NCBI RefSeq assembly: GCF_002929295.1
Contig: NZ_PJIM01000002.1
Coordinates: forward strand, 888,191 to 952,190
Reading direction: 5' to 3'
Origin: Arthrobacter sp. SX1312
Lineage (GTDB): Bacteria > Actinomycetota > Actinomycetes > Actinomycetales > Micrococcaceae
DNA: 64,000 nucleotides
The position numbers were made by a program, and so were the translations under genes. This document shows positions 26,802 through 35,531 of this stretch, in pieces. Each line of letters begins with the position of its first letter. The stretch's first letter is position 1. Below the pieces are notes generated by a model. It saw nothing but the letters and a program-made list of their open reading frames with translations. It did no database searches and was not told the origin of the DNA.

Positions 26802-27338
26802 ATGGCGGCGCACTGGCTCACACCCGACGAGCGGCGGGCATGGCTGGCCCTCTACGCGCTGACCTCCCTGCTTCCCGCGAACCTCGACACCCACCTCTTC
26901 CGTGAGGCGCGGATCACCCTGTTCGACTACCACGTCCTCGCGATGCTCTCGGAGGCGGAGGGCACGAGCCTGCCCATGAGCGAGCTCGCCGCCCGATCCA
27001 CCGCGTCCCTCTCCCGGCTCAGCCATGTGGTCAAGAAGCTCGAGGGCCGGGGGTGGGTCACACGATTGCCGTCCTCCCTCGACGGGCGCGTGACCACGGC
27101 CTCCCTCACCGCCGACGGGCTCGAGATGCTGACCGAACTCGCGGTGACGCACGTCGCGCAGGTCCGCTCCACCGTCTTCGACGCCCTCGATGACCAGGAC
27201 GTCGCCGACCTCGAGCGCGTGGGCCGCAAGATCCTCCGCGGGATGGACAGCGCGCACTGGATCCTGGCCGACGCCGCCCCGGCGGCGGCCCTGGCGGGCC
27301 GGGCGGCAGCGCAGGGAAGCTCCCGGCAGGACCTCTAG
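26802..27338 (+). CDS. MarR family transcriptional regulator
   Basis: 178 aa winged-helix protein: FDYHVLAMLSEAEGTSLPMSELAARSTASLSRLSHVVKKLEGRGWVTRLPSSLDGRVTTASLTADGLEML contains the HTH and the DxR wing motif of MarR. The ligand is unknown. No divergent gene lies next to it: the SGNH hydrolase is upstream and the nucleotidyltransferase downstream, both on the same strand, so its target is not evident. A start 18 nt further up (GTG) is possible but falls within the promoter. Confidence 0.9.
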   Translation: MAAHWLTPDERRAWLALYALTSLLPANLDTHLFREARITLFDYHVLAMLSEAEGTSLPMSELAARSTASLSRLSHVVKKLEGRGWVTRLPSSLDGRVTTASLTADGLEMLTELAVTHVAQVRSTVFDALDDQDVADLERVGRKILRGMDSAHWILADAAPAAALAGRAAAQGSSRQDL

Positions 27339-27398
27339 GACCACCCGACCGGGGCGGGGCCATCATCCCGACCGGACACAGACAGGACAGGACTGCCC

Positions 27399-28541
27399 AT
27401 GGACCAGCAGGCGAAGGCCCGGCACCAGCCGCGCATCCTCGCGATCGTGCTCGCCGGCGGTGCGGGAGGGCGCCTCGGTGCGCTCACCGATCACCGGGCG
27501 AAGCCCGTCATGCCCGTCGGCGGCAGCTTCCGGCTGATCGACATCCCCCTGTCCAACCTGCACCACAGCGGCATCTCCGACGTGTGGGTCATGGAGCAGT
27601 ACCAGCCGAAGACCATCAACGACCACCTCCGCAACGGCAGGCCCTGGGACCTCGACCGCACCCGCGGCGGGCTCCTGGTACTGCCTCCCTTCAGCGGGGG
27701 CGACGGTGAGGGGTTCGCCGAGGGCAACGCCGACGGACTGCTCCGGCAGGTCGACTCCATCCGCGACTTCGCACCGGACCTGGTCCTCGTCCTCAGCTCG
27801 GACCACCTCTACCGCCTCGACTACCGCGACGTCGTCGCCACGCACCTCGACAGCGGGGCCGCGCTCACGATGGTCACCGCGGACTTCGACGGCGACGCCT
27901 CCGCCCACGGCGTCGTGGCCGTGGATGACGACGGCCGCGTGACCGACTTCGCCTACAAGCCGGAGGAGCCGCGGACGCGCATCGTCACCACGGAGATCTT
28001 CCTGTACACCGCGGCGACCCTCCTCGACGCCCTCGAGCGCCTGGACGGCACCGAGGGCGGCCTGGGTGACTACGGGCACCACCTGGTGCCGCACCTGGTG
28101 GAGCAGGGTTCCGTGGTCGAACACCGGCTCCAGGGGTACTGGCGCGATCTCGGGACGCCGGCAAACTACCTCCGCGCCCACCTGGACCTCGTGGACGGTG
28201 AGGGTCTCGACCTCTCGGACCCCGACTGGCCCATCCTCACCGAGCCGCCGGAACTGGTACCGGCGTTCATCGGCGACGGGGCCGTTGTCGGCAGCTCGCT
28301 GATCGCCCCCGGCGCGCGCGTGCACGGCACGGTCCGCCGGAGCGTCATCGGCGCGGGTGCCACGGTGGAGGCCGGGGCGGTCGTGGAGGATTCCGTCCTG
28401 CTGAACCGCGCGCGGGTGGAGGCCGGGGCGGTGGTGCGGCACGCCATCGTGGACTCGGACGCCGTCGTCGACGGGGACCGCCTCGGTGCCGGTCCGGACG
28501 AGCCCGCCGTCGTCGGGCGGGACGGGCTGATCGACGACTGA
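27399..28541 (+). CDS. GlgC-type sugar-phosphate nucleotidyltransferase
   Basis: 380 aa. The N-terminal nucleotidyltransferase domain has VLAGGAGGRLGALTDHRAKPVMPVGGSFRLIDIPLSN, close to ADP-glucose pyrophosphorylase, then LVLSSDHLYRLDY and GYWRDLGTPANYLRAHLDL. The C-terminal 100 residues are hexapeptide-like repeats (IGDGAVVGSSLIAPGARVHGTVRRSVIGAGATVEAGAVV) forming a left-handed beta helix. It would make ADP-glucose or a related sugar nucleotide for glycogen or trehalose synthesis. It is shorter than typical GlgC (about 400-420 aa) and the activator-site lysines could not be judged, so the exact substrate is left open. Confidence 0.85.
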   Translation: MDQQAKARHQPRILAIVLAGGAGGRLGALTDHRAKPVMPVGGSFRLIDIPLSNLHHSGISDVWVMEQYQPKTINDHLRNGRPWDLDRTRGGLLVLPPFSGGDGEGFAEGNADGLLRQVDSIRDFAPDLVLVLSSDHLYRLDYRDVVATHLDSGAALTMVTADFDGDASAHGVVAVDDDGRVTDFAYKPEEPRTRIVTTEIFLYTAATLLDALERLDGTEGGLGDYGHHLVPHLVEQGSVVEHRLQGYWRDLGTPANYLRAHLDLVDGEGLDLSDPDWPILTEPPELVPAFIGDGAVVGSSLIAPGARVHGTVRRSVIGAGATVEAGAVVEDSVLLNRARVEAGAVVRHAIVDSDAVVDGDRLGAGPDEPAVVGRDGLIDD

Positions 28542-28547
28542 CCCGTT

Positions 28548-28576
28548 TTGGTCACGCCTCATCCGGCCGGTAGGAT
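28548..28576 (+). promoter_or_regulatory. Promoter upstream of the rpmB operon
   Basis: TTGGTC (28548-28553), a 17-bp spacer and TAGGAT (28571-28576). A second, closer promoter for rpmB may exist near the palindrome, but I could not define its boxes. Confidence 0.5.
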
Positions 28577-28766
28577 GGTAGGGCGTTTGGCTGTGGCTGA
28601 TGACGCCCGTCCACGGACGGGAGGAATTTGCCCAGCGACCCGCGACTACCTAGAATTCAAGGCTGTGCCGGCCGCAAGGCCGCGCCCCGCCTGAACTTCA
28701 CCGTCTTCCCCGCGGCGAGGCGCTTCGGCAGGTTCTCACCCTGCCAGGTCAACCTCCGGAAAGCTG

Positions 28767-28789
28767 CAGTAATAACGGTGTCATTACTG
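28767..28789. promoter_or_regulatory. 23-bp palindrome, candidate Zur-type operator
   Basis: CAGTAATAAC (28767-28776), GGT, GTCATTACTG (28780-28789): 10-bp arms with one mismatched pair. It lies 56 bp before rpmB. Zinc-independent ribosomal paralogs are commonly repressed by Zur in actinobacteria, and a dyad of this size and AT-rich character is typical for Fur-family sites. The sequence does not match the Zur consensus I know exactly, so the regulator is inferred. Confidence 0.6.
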
Positions 28790-28845
28790 GTGGCGGGACG
28801 CCCAACAAGTGATTCCGTCACGTTCATCTAATCTGGAGGAGAGTT

Positions 28846-29082
28846 ATGGCAGCCCACTGCCAAGTGACCGGAGCCGAGCCCGGCTTTGGACACAGCATTT
28901 CGCACTCGCACCGCCGTAACAAGCGCCGGTTCGACCCCAACATTCAGAAGAAGCGCTACTACGTGCCTTCCCTGCGCCGCAACGTGACGCTGCAGGTCTC
29001 GGCCCGCGGTATCAAGACCATCGACGTGCGTGGCATCGACGCGGTCGTCGCGTCCATCCTCGCGAGGGGAGTGAAGCTCTAA
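28846..29082 (+). CDS. rpmB: 50S ribosomal protein L28, zinc-free form
   Basis: 78 aa: [40 protein letters not shown] is characteristic of L28. Only one Cys (C5) is present, so the two CxxC pairs of zinc-binding L28 are missing. A strong GGAGGAG site lies 5 nt before the ATG. It is the first gene of an L28-L33-S14 operon; its stop overlaps the rpmG start (TAATG at 29080-29084). Confidence 0.97.
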   Translation: MAAHCQVTGAEPGFGHSISHSHRRNKRRFDPNIQKKRYYVPSLRRNVTLQVSARGIKTIDVRGIDAVVASILARGVKL

Positions 29083-29249
29083 TGGCCAAGGACAAGGACG
29101 TACGTCCGATCATCAAGCTGAAGTCCACCGCCGGGACGGGCTACACCTACGTGACGCGCAAGAACCGTCGTAACGATCCGGACCGCATGGTCCTGATGAA
29201 GTACGACCCCAAGATCCGCAAGCACGTCGAATTCCGAGAGGAGCGCTAA
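29082..29249 (+). CDS. rpmG: 50S ribosomal protein L33, zinc-free form
   Basis: 55 aa: [50 protein letters not shown]. There are no cysteines, so this is the zinc-independent type. Start overlaps the rpmB stop; a GAGGGGAG motif within the end of rpmB serves as ribosome site. Confidence 0.97.
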   Translation: MAKDKDVRPIIKLKSTAGTGYTYVTRKNRRNDPDRMVLMKYDPKIRKHVEFREER

Positions 29250-29251
29250 CC

Positions 29252-29557
29252 ATGGCCAAGAAGTCAAAGATTGCTCGTAACGAGCAGCGCAAGGTCATCG
29301 TCGAGCGCTACGCGGCCAAGCGCCTCGAGCTCAAGAAGACCCTCGTCGACGAGAACGCCACCGACGAAGCACGCGAAGCCGCACGCCTCGGCCTGCAGAA
29401 GCTTCCCCGCAACGCCTCGCCGGTGCGCCTGCGCAACCGTGACCAGATCGACGGCCGCCCCCGCGGCACGCTCCAGAAGTTCGGCATCTCCCGTGTCCGC
29501 TTCCGTGACATGGCACACCGTGGCGAACTGCCCGGCGTGACCAAGTCGAGCTGGTAG
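29252..29557 (+). CDS. rpsN: 30S ribosomal protein S14, long zinc-free form
   Basis: 101 aa: [29 protein letters not shown] at the start and [51 protein letters not shown] at the end. No cysteines; the length is that of the long zinc-independent S14 (the zinc form is about 61 aa). It begins 2 nt after rpmG and is followed by a terminator. A second, zinc-binding S14 would be expected elsewhere in the genome (inference). Confidence 0.97.
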   Translation: MAKKSKIARNEQRKVIVERYAAKRLELKKTLVDENATDEAREAARLGLQKLPRNASPVRLRNRDQIDGRPRGTLQKFGISRVRFRDMAHRGELPGVTKSSW

Positions 29558-29612
29558 ACAGCCCCCGGGGCGCCGAGCCCCACCGCATCACCCGCCGCCC
29601 CGCGCGGTAACC

Positions 29613-29646
29613 GAAGAAGCCGTCACCCCCGGGTGGCGGCTTCTTC
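29613..29646 (+). terminator. Terminator of the rpmB-rpmG-rpsN operon
   Basis: A 16-bp stem, GAAGAAGCCGTCACCC (29613-29628) with GGGTGGCGGCTTCTTC (29631-29646), has one non-Watson-Crick pair and a 2-nt gap between arms. It lies 55 bp after the rpsN stop. Confidence 0.85.
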
Positions 29647-29814
29647 GCGTCATGCCCGGCCACGGCCGGAAAACAGCCTCGAAACGGCCGTCTTTCCGCC
29701 GAGAAGCCGCGTGAACACGCGGGTCGGGGCATCCAAGCTGGTAAGTTTTCGGACAGAGGCTTTTCGAATACCGCGAAGAGCTCTTTCCGAAGAGTGACGT
29801 CCAGGAGGACAAAA

Positions 29815-30093
29815 TTGGCTAAGAACCGTAGTGAACTTGTTGCAGAGGTAGCGGCGAAGGCCGACACCAGCCAGGCCGCCGTCAACAGCGTCCTCGATGC
29901 GCTGTTCGACGTCTTCTCCGAGTCCATCGCCAAGGACGAGAAGATCACCATCCCCGGATGGCTCGCCGTCGAGCGCACCAGCCGCGCAGCCCGCACGGGC
30001 CGCAACCCCCAGACCGGTGAGACCATCCAGATCGCCGCCGGCCACAGCGTCAAGCTGACCGCCGGCTCGAAGCTGAAGGCTTCCGCCAAGTAG
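29815..30093 (+). CDS. HU-type histone-like DNA-binding protein
   Basis: 92 aa from the TTG at 29815. This start is chosen because an AGGAGG site lies 6 nt before it and HU proteins begin (M)AKNRSELV-like; an ATG 21 nt upstream in frame overlaps that site. The body (ELVAEVAAKADTSQAAVNSVLDALFDVFSESIAKDEKITIPGWLAVERTSRAARTGRNPQTGETIQIAAGHSVKLTAGSKLK) is the complete HU fold with the DNA-binding RNPQTGE arm. It lacks the long basic tail of mycobacterial HupB. Nucleoid-associated; a hairpin follows. Confidence 0.95.
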   Translation: MAKNRSELVAEVAAKADTSQAAVNSVLDALFDVFSESIAKDEKITIPGWLAVERTSRAARTGRNPQTGETIQIAAGHSVKLTAGSKLKASAK

Positions 30094-30110
30094 TCCCAGG
30101 ACCGACACCA

Positions 30111-30140
30111 GGGGACCGCTGCCATGAGGCAGCGGTCCCT
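30111..30140 (+). terminator. Terminator after the HU gene
   Basis: GGGACCGCTGCC (30112-30123) and GGCAGCGGTCCC (30128-30139) form a perfect 12-bp stem with loop ATGA, extended by one G-T wobble. Confidence 0.85.
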
Positions 30141-30212
30141 CGGCGTTAAGTGCCCCTCCCGTTCCGGTGCAGGCCCGGAGGAGATTGGCCCTATTTCTAC
30201 TCGGGGTAGAGA

Positions 30213-32357
30213 ATGGTGTATGTGCCGACCACTGTGAAGGAACCCCGGGAGACCGCCGCCGCTTCCTCCCCCGAGCGAGCCCTCGCGACCGGCTGGCTCG
30301 TCCTGGCCGGGGCCGTCGTCCTCGGCGCCCTCGTCGTCGCCCTGCTCTACACGGGGGCGGCCGCCGCGCGTCAGCTCGGAGACCCCGGCGCCCTCACCCG
30401 GTGGGGCCTGCCCGTCGCCAAGGTGCTCAACAACACGGCGGCCGCAGCGACCATCGGCGCCCTCGTCCTCGCCGTCTTCATGCTCCCGCGGAGGGTCGGA
30501 CCCCGCGGCCGGAAGCCCGCGGAGACCGCCGCCGAGCATCCTGCCTTCTCGCGCGTGATGCTGCTGGCCTCCGTCTCCGCCGTCGCCTGGACGCTCGGCG
30601 CGCTCGGCGTCATGATCTTCACCTACTCGGACGCGGCAGGACTGCCGCTCAGCACCGACCCCGCCTACACGCAGGGGCTCGCCGCCTTCCTCACCGACTT
30701 CTCCACCGGGCGCGCCTGGCTCGTGACGACCATCGTCGCGGCCGTCCTGGCCACCCTCCTGTTCGGGGTGCGGTCGCAGACCGGCCTGGCCCTCACCCTG
30801 GTGCTCGCGCTCCTGAACCTGCTGCCCATGGCCCTGATCGGCCATTCCGCCAGCGGTGACGACCACAACGCCGCGGTGAACTCGATCGCCCTGCACCTGG
30901 TGGGCGTCTGCCTGTGGGTCGGCGGGATCATCGCCCTCGCCGTGGTGGGCGGCGCGCTCGGCGGGCAGACCCTGCCGGTCCTCCAGCGCTTCTCCGCGCT
31001 GGCCGGCTTCGCGTTCGTCCTCGTGGTCGCCTCCGGCGTGGTGAACGCCAGCCTCCGGATCTCGGACCTCGGGCAGCTCAGCTCCCCGTGGGGACTGCTC
31101 GTCACCTTCAAGACCATCGCCACGATCCTGCTCGGCGGGATCGGCTGGATGCACCGGCAGTGGATCATCCCGCAGCTCGGGGCTCCCGCCGGGACCGCCG
31201 CGTCGAAGATGTCCGCACGCCGCGTCCTGTGGCAGCTCGTCCTCGTCGAACTCCTCATCATGAGCGCGGTGCTGGGGGTCGCCGGGGCCCTCGGACGCAC
31301 GGCCCCGCCCCGCTCCGAGGAACTGCCCACGGAGGCGGGACCGGCGCGGATCCTGACCGGCTACGACCTCCCGCCCGAGCCCACCGCGGCACGCTGGGTC
31401 ACCGAGTGGCGGCCCGACTGGCTGTGGATCGCGGTCGCGGTGATCTTCGCCGTCTCATACGTCCTGGGCATGCTGAAGCTGCACCGCCGCGGCGACTCCT
31501 GGTCGCCGCTGAAGCTCATGAGCTGGCTGGTCGGCCTGGCATGCCTCACCTACTTCACCTCCGGCGCGCCCGCCATCTACGGCATGGTGCTGTTCAGCGC
31601 GCACATGGTGGACCACATGGCCCTGACGATGGTGGTGCCGCTGTTCCTCGTCCTCGGCGCACCCGTCACCCTCGCACTCAAGGCCCTCAGCGCCCGCCGG
31701 GACGGCACGCGCGGCATCCGGGAATGGATCCTCGTGATCGTGCATTCGCTGCCGTCGCGGATCATCACCCACCCGCTCGTCGCAGCCGGCAACTTCGTCG
31801 CGTCGATCGTCGTGTTCTACTACTCGCCGCTGTTCGGGTTCGCGCTGCGCGAGCACGTGGGCCACGAGCTCATGATCACCCACTTCCTGATCACCGGGTA
31901 CATCTTCGTGCTGTCCATGATCGGCTCCGATCCCGTGCCGTTCCGTGCCCCGTACCCCATGCGGCTGCTGCTCCTGTTCGCGACGATGGCCTTCCACGCC
32001 TTCTTCGGCGTCACCCTCATGGGCTCGACGTCGCTGCTCGAGGCCTCCTGGTTCGGCAACATGGGCCGTGAGTGGGGCGCCTCCGCCCTCGCCGACCAGC
32101 AGGTGGGCGGCGCCGTGACCTGGGGCGTGGGCGAGATCCCCACGCTGCTGCTCGCGATCGGCGTCGCGATCGTGTGGTCGCGCTCGGATGCGCGGGAGAC
32201 GAAGCGCAAGGACCGCGCGGCGGACAGGAATAACGACGCCGACCTCGCGGCTTACAACAGCATGTTCGCCGACCTCGCCGCGCGCGACGCCGGACCCGCC
32301 CGCGCAGGGCAGCAGCCCGCGGCGCGGGCGACCACCACCGCAGGAGACGATGAATGA
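30213..32357 (+). CDS. CopD-CtaG fusion: copper/cytochrome-oxidase assembly protein
   Basis: 714 aa with about 14-16 membrane helices. The first half (to about residue 330) matches the CopD copper-resistance domain (VNSIALHLVGVCLWVGGIIALAVVGGAL and KTIATILLGGIGWMHRQW). The second half matches the caa3-type CtaG family (MVLFSAHMVDHMALTMVVPLFLVLGAPVTLALKAL, HEL and ITHFLITGYIFVLS), with several His and Met. Such fusions are usual in actinobacteria and are linked to copper delivery to cytochrome oxidase. The start is uncertain: ATG 30213, or GTGs at 30216 and 30222. The last codons overlap the next start. Confidence 0.92.
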   Translation: MVYVPTTVKEPRETAAASSPERALATGWLVLAGAVVLGALVVALLYTGAAAARQLGDPGALTRWGLPVAKVLNNTAAAATIGALVLAVFMLPRRVGPRGRKPAETAAEHPAFSRVMLLASVSAVAWTLGALGVMIFTYSDAAGLPLSTDPAYTQGLAAFLTDFSTGRAWLVTTIVAAVLATLLFGVRSQTGLALTLVLALLNLLPMALIGHSASGDDHNAAVNSIALHLVGVCLWVGGIIALAVVGGALGGQTLPVLQRFSALAGFAFVLVVASGVVNASLRISDLGQLSSPWGLLVTFKTIATILLGGIGWMHRQWIIPQLGAPAGTAASKMSARRVLWQLVLVELLIMSAVLGVAGALGRTAPPRSEELPTEAGPARILTGYDLPPEPTAARWVTEWRPDWLWIAVAVIFAVSYVLGMLKLHRRGDSWSPLKLMSWLVGLACLTYFTSGAPAIYGMVLFSAHMVDHMALTMVVPLFLVLGAPVTLALKALSARRDGTRGIREWILVIVHSLPSRIITHPLVAAGNFVASIVVFYYSPLFGFALREHVGHELMITHFLITGYIFVLSMIGSDPVPFRAPYPMRLLLLFATMAFHAFFGVTLMGSTSLLEASWFGNMGREWGASALADQQVGGAVTWGVGEIPTLLLAIGVAIVWSRSDARETKRKDRAADRNNDADLAAYNSMFADLAARDAGPARAGQQPAARATTTAGDDE

Positions 32358-34336
32358 CCGAGACCACCGTGCGCACTGGCTACCGGGTGCGCGGCTCAGC
32401 CCTGACCGGCCGTAACTGGCTCAACACCGGCGGCAGGCAGCTGCAGCTCGAGGACCTTCGCGGAAAAATCGTGATCCTCGATTTCTGGACCTTCTGCTGC
32501 ATCAACTGCCTGCACGTCCTCGACGAACTCCGGCCGCTCGAGGAGCAGCACTCGGACGTCCTGGTGACGGTCGGCGTGCACTCGCCGAAGTTCGAGCACG
32601 AGGCCGACCCGGACGCGCTGGCCGCCGCCGTCGAGCGCTACGACATCCACCACCCCGTCCTCGACGACCCGGAGCTGACCACGTGGCAGGCCTACACGGC
32701 CCGCGCGTGGCCAACGCTCGTGGTGATCGACCCGGAGGGCTACATCGTGGCGCACCTCTCCGGCGAGGGCCACGCCGCCGGCCTCACCTCGCTCGTCGAG
32801 GAGCTCGTCGCCGAGCACGAGGCGAAGGGCACGCTGCACCGCGGCGACGGCCCGTACGTCCCGGCGGAGAGCACCGCAGGGGACCTGAAGTTCCCCGGCA
32901 AGCTGCTCGCGCTCCCCGCCACCGGTACCTTCCTCGCCGGCGACACGGGCCACCACCGGCTCGTGGAGCTCGAAGCTGACCTCGTCACGGTCCGCCGCAC
33001 CATCGGTTCCGGTGCGAAGGGCTTCCGCGACGGCGGCGCCGGCGAGGCGGAGTTCAACGAGCCGCAGGGGCTCGCCCTGCTGCCCGCCGCGCTGGCCGCG
33101 GAGGTCGGGTACGACGTCGTCGTCGCGGACTCCGTGAACCACCGCCTGCGTGGCGTGGACCTCGCCACGGGGGAGGTGCGCACCCTCGCGGGCAACGGCA
33201 CGCAGCGACTGCTCGACGCCGGGAACCACACGAAGACCGGGCTGCAGGAGAACGCCTTCGAGGTGGACGCGGAGAGCGAGGCGCCCCGCCTCACGGAGAC
33301 GGAGCTCGGCACCGATGCGCTGAACGTGTCGCTGTCCTCGCCGTGGGACGTGCTCCACTCGACGGTGCTGGACCGCGTGGTCATCGCCATGGCCGGCACG
33401 CACCAGATCTTCACCTACGACCCCCGCTCCCACGCCGTCGACATCCTCGCCGGCACGGGACTGGAGGGACTGCTCGACGGCGATGCGTCGGCCGCGTGGT
33501 TCGCCCAGTCCTCGGGCCTCGCGGAGGATGCCAACGGCAGCATCTGGATCGCCGATTCGGAGACCTCCTCCGTGCGCATCCTGTCCTTCCTCGAGGTCGG
33601 CGGCCGCCGCCGCGTGCAGGTGCAGACCGCCGTCGGGACCGGGCTGTTCGACTTCGGTTTCCGGGACGGCGACGCCGGACAGGCACGGCTGCAGCACCCG
33701 CTCGGGGTCGCCGCGCTCCCGGACGGGTCCATCGCCATCGCGGACACCTACAACGGCGCCGTCCGCCGGTACGATCCCGCCACCCGCCAGGTGTCCACGC
33801 TGCTCCGCGGCCTGTCCGAGCCCTCCGACGTCCTCGTGGACCTGACCCCCGTGGCCGACGGCGGGGACCCGCTGCTGATCGTCGTCGAGGCCAACCGGCA
33901 CCAGCTGGTCCGTGTGCCGCTGCCCAAGGAGGCCCTCGCCGTCGACGAGGGAGCATCCCGGACCCAGCGGCCCACCACTGCGATGTCCGCGGGCCCCGTG
34001 GGACTCACCGTGCGCTTCACGGCGCCGAAGGGCCAGAAGCTCGACGACCGCTGGGGTGATCCCACCCAGCTGAAGATCAGTGCGTCGCCGGAATCGCTCC
34101 TCGTCTCGGGCGGCGGCACGTCCACCGGCCTGACCCGCGAGCTCGTGCTCGCCCCTGAGGCGGGCGGCGGGGTCCTGCACATCACCGCCCGCGCGGCGTC
34201 CTGCGACGGCGAGCCGGGCGGCGAGATCCCCGACCACGCCGCCTGCCACCTGTACCAGCAGGACTGGGGCATCCCCGTCACGCTCTCGGCCGACGGCGAG
34301 ACGAGCCTGACCCTGGACCTGAGGGGCCTCGACTGA
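32354..34336 (+). CDS. Thioredoxin-like protein with NHL repeats (NHLRC2-like)
   Basis: 660 aa. Residues 1-160 are a thioredoxin/TlpA-like domain with redox motif CCINC (Cys near 50-54; GKIVILDFWTFCCINCLHVL). Residues about 175-530 contain NHL-type propeller repeats (FNEPQGLALLP, LQHPLGVAALPDGSIAIADTYNGAVRRYDP). The C-terminal 100 residues are a beta domain. No signal peptide is seen, so it is probably cytoplasmic. The ATG overlaps the CtaG stop (ATGA), so the two are coupled; a redox task connected with copper or oxidase maturation is a reasonable guess. Human NHLRC2 has the same layout. Confidence 0.9.
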   Translation: MTETTVRTGYRVRGSALTGRNWLNTGGRQLQLEDLRGKIVILDFWTFCCINCLHVLDELRPLEEQHSDVLVTVGVHSPKFEHEADPDALAAAVERYDIHHPVLDDPELTTWQAYTARAWPTLVVIDPEGYIVAHLSGEGHAAGLTSLVEELVAEHEAKGTLHRGDGPYVPAESTAGDLKFPGKLLALPATGTFLAGDTGHHRLVELEADLVTVRRTIGSGAKGFRDGGAGEAEFNEPQGLALLPAALAAEVGYDVVVADSVNHRLRGVDLATGEVRTLAGNGTQRLLDAGNHTKTGLQENAFEVDAESEAPRLTETELGTDALNVSLSSPWDVLHSTVLDRVVIAMAGTHQIFTYDPRSHAVDILAGTGLEGLLDGDASAAWFAQSSGLAEDANGSIWIADSETSSVRILSFLEVGGRRRVQVQTAVGTGLFDFGFRDGDAGQARLQHPLGVAALPDGSIAIADTYNGAVRRYDPATRQVSTLLRGLSEPSDVLVDLTPVADGGDPLLIVVEANRHQLVRVPLPKEALAVDEGASRTQRPTTAMSAGPVGLTVRFTAPKGQKLDDRWGDPTQLKISASPESLLVSGGGTSTGLTRELVLAPEAGGGVLHITARAASCDGEPGGEIPDHAACHLYQQDWGIPVTLSADGETSLTLDLRGLD

Positions 34337-34408
34337 CCCTCCGGCAGGAGGTGACCGCCCCCCACTGTGCCGGCACCGCGCCGGCAGCATCATGACGAGG
34401 AGCGCACC

Positions 34409-35500
34409 ATGACGAACGACCACCGACCCGCAGGCACCGACTCGGGGACAGCCCTCGTGGTGGGGGCGACCGGCATCGCCGGATCGGCCCTCGTCGAGAG
34501 GCTCACCGCCGACGGGTGGCCCGTGCTGGCCCTGTCCCGCCGGCCCGGGGCCGAGCGTGAGGGGGTGCGCTGGCTGTCCGCGGATCTGACCTCGGCCGAG
34601 GAGCTCGCGGCCGTCCTGGCACCGGAGCACCCGACGCACGTCTTCTTCACCGCCTGGTCCCGCAGGGACACCGAAGAGGAGAACATCGAGGTCAACGCCG
34701 CCATGCTGCGCGACCTGCTCGCCGCCCTGCGCGGCAAGGAGGTGGCCCACGTGGCCCTCATGACCGGGCTCAAGCACTACCTCGGGCCGTTCGAGGCCTA
34801 TGCGGCGGGGGAGATGGCGGATACGCCGTTCCACGAGGAGGAGCCGCGCCTGCCGGTCCGCAACTTCTACTACGCGCAGGAGGACGAGCTGTTCGCCGCG
34901 GCGGCGGAGCAGGGCTTCACCTGGTCGGTGCACCGCGCGCACACCGTGATCGGCCACGCCGTCGGCAATGCCATGAACATGGGGCTCACGCTCGCCACGC
35001 AGGCGGCACTGTGCAGGGATGCGGGCGAGCCGTTCGTGTTCCCCGGGTCGGAGACGCAGTGGAACGGGCTGACCGACATGACGGACGCCGGCCTGCTCGC
35101 CGACCACATGGTGTGGGCGTCGACGACCCCGGCAGCCGCCGACGAGGCGTTCAACATCGTGAACGGCGACGTGTTCCGGTGGCGGTGGATGTGGCCGCAG
35201 CTCGCCGCCTGGTTCGGGGTGGACTGGGAGGGTTACGACGGCGCGCCGCGGCCGCTGGAGCAGGCGATGGCCGGGCGGCAGGACCACTGGGCGGACCTCG
35301 CAGGGCGCCATGGCCTGGTGGAACCCCGACTGGACCGCATGGCGTCCTGGTGGCACACGGACAGCGACCTCGGGCGGGGCATCGAGGTGGTCACCGACAT
35401 GGGCAAGAGCCGGGTCGCCGGCTTCACCGGGTACCGGCGGACCCTCGACGCGTTCACGGCCCTGTTCGAGCGCTACCGCACGGAGAAGCTCATCCCCTGA
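34409..35500 (+). CDS. PRISE-like SDR oxidoreductase
   Basis: 363 aa extended short-chain dehydrogenase. It starts ALVVGATGIAGSALVERL, then HVFFTAWSRRDTEEENIEVNAAML, MTGLKHYLGPF, and catalytic NFYYAQED (Tyr-Tyr) rather than the classical YxxxK; these NFYY and GLKHY motifs mark the progesterone 5-beta-reductase/iridoid synthase-like (PRISE) group, which reduces enones with NADPH. The start at 34409 is preceded by GAGGAG. The physiological substrate is unknown. It follows the thioredoxin-NHL gene with 72 bp between them. Confidence 0.88.
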   Translation: MTNDHRPAGTDSGTALVVGATGIAGSALVERLTADGWPVLALSRRPGAEREGVRWLSADLTSAEELAAVLAPEHPTHVFFTAWSRRDTEEENIEVNAAMLRDLLAALRGKEVAHVALMTGLKHYLGPFEAYAAGEMADTPFHEEEPRLPVRNFYYAQEDELFAAAAEQGFTWSVHRAHTVIGHAVGNAMNMGLTLATQAALCRDAGEPFVFPGSETQWNGLTDMTDAGLLADHMVWASTTPAAADEAFNIVNGDVFRWRWMWPQLAAWFGVDWEGYDGAPRPLEQAMAGRQDHWADLAGRHGLVEPRLDRMASWWHTDSDLGRGIEVVTDMGKSRVAGFTGYRRTLDAFTALFERYRTEKLIP

Positions 35501-35531
35501 CGCCCTGCCCGGTGCGACGGCGCGGGACGGC

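Larger units (their letters stand above)
28542..28845 (+). other. 304-bp leader region before rpmB
   Basis: No convincing gene. It holds a promoter at 28548-28576, a short hairpin (CCCGTCC/GGACGGG, near 28607-28622), a TTG-initiated ORF (28628-28831) with unconvincing composition, and the 23-bp palindrome at 28767. If the promoter is real the transcript has a leader of about 260 nt, which is long for a ribosomal operon. Confidence 0.5.

Noticed and set aside
28628-28831. TTG-initiated 67-codon ORF before rpmB
   Set aside because: The GGAGG motif is only 4 nt away and the product (PSDPRLPRIQGCAGRKAAPR...) does not look like a protein; the leader role is more likely.
28583-28845. Possible RNase P RNA or tmRNA in the rpmB leader
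   Set aside because: The conserved RNase P core motifs and a tRNA-like tmRNA end are not seen.
32396-35356. 986-codon open frame on the minus strand opposite the thioredoxin-NHL and SDR genes
   Set aside because: High GC keeps antisense frames open; its composition is Arg/Gly/Val/Glu-rich and has no domain pattern, while the plus-strand genes are clear.
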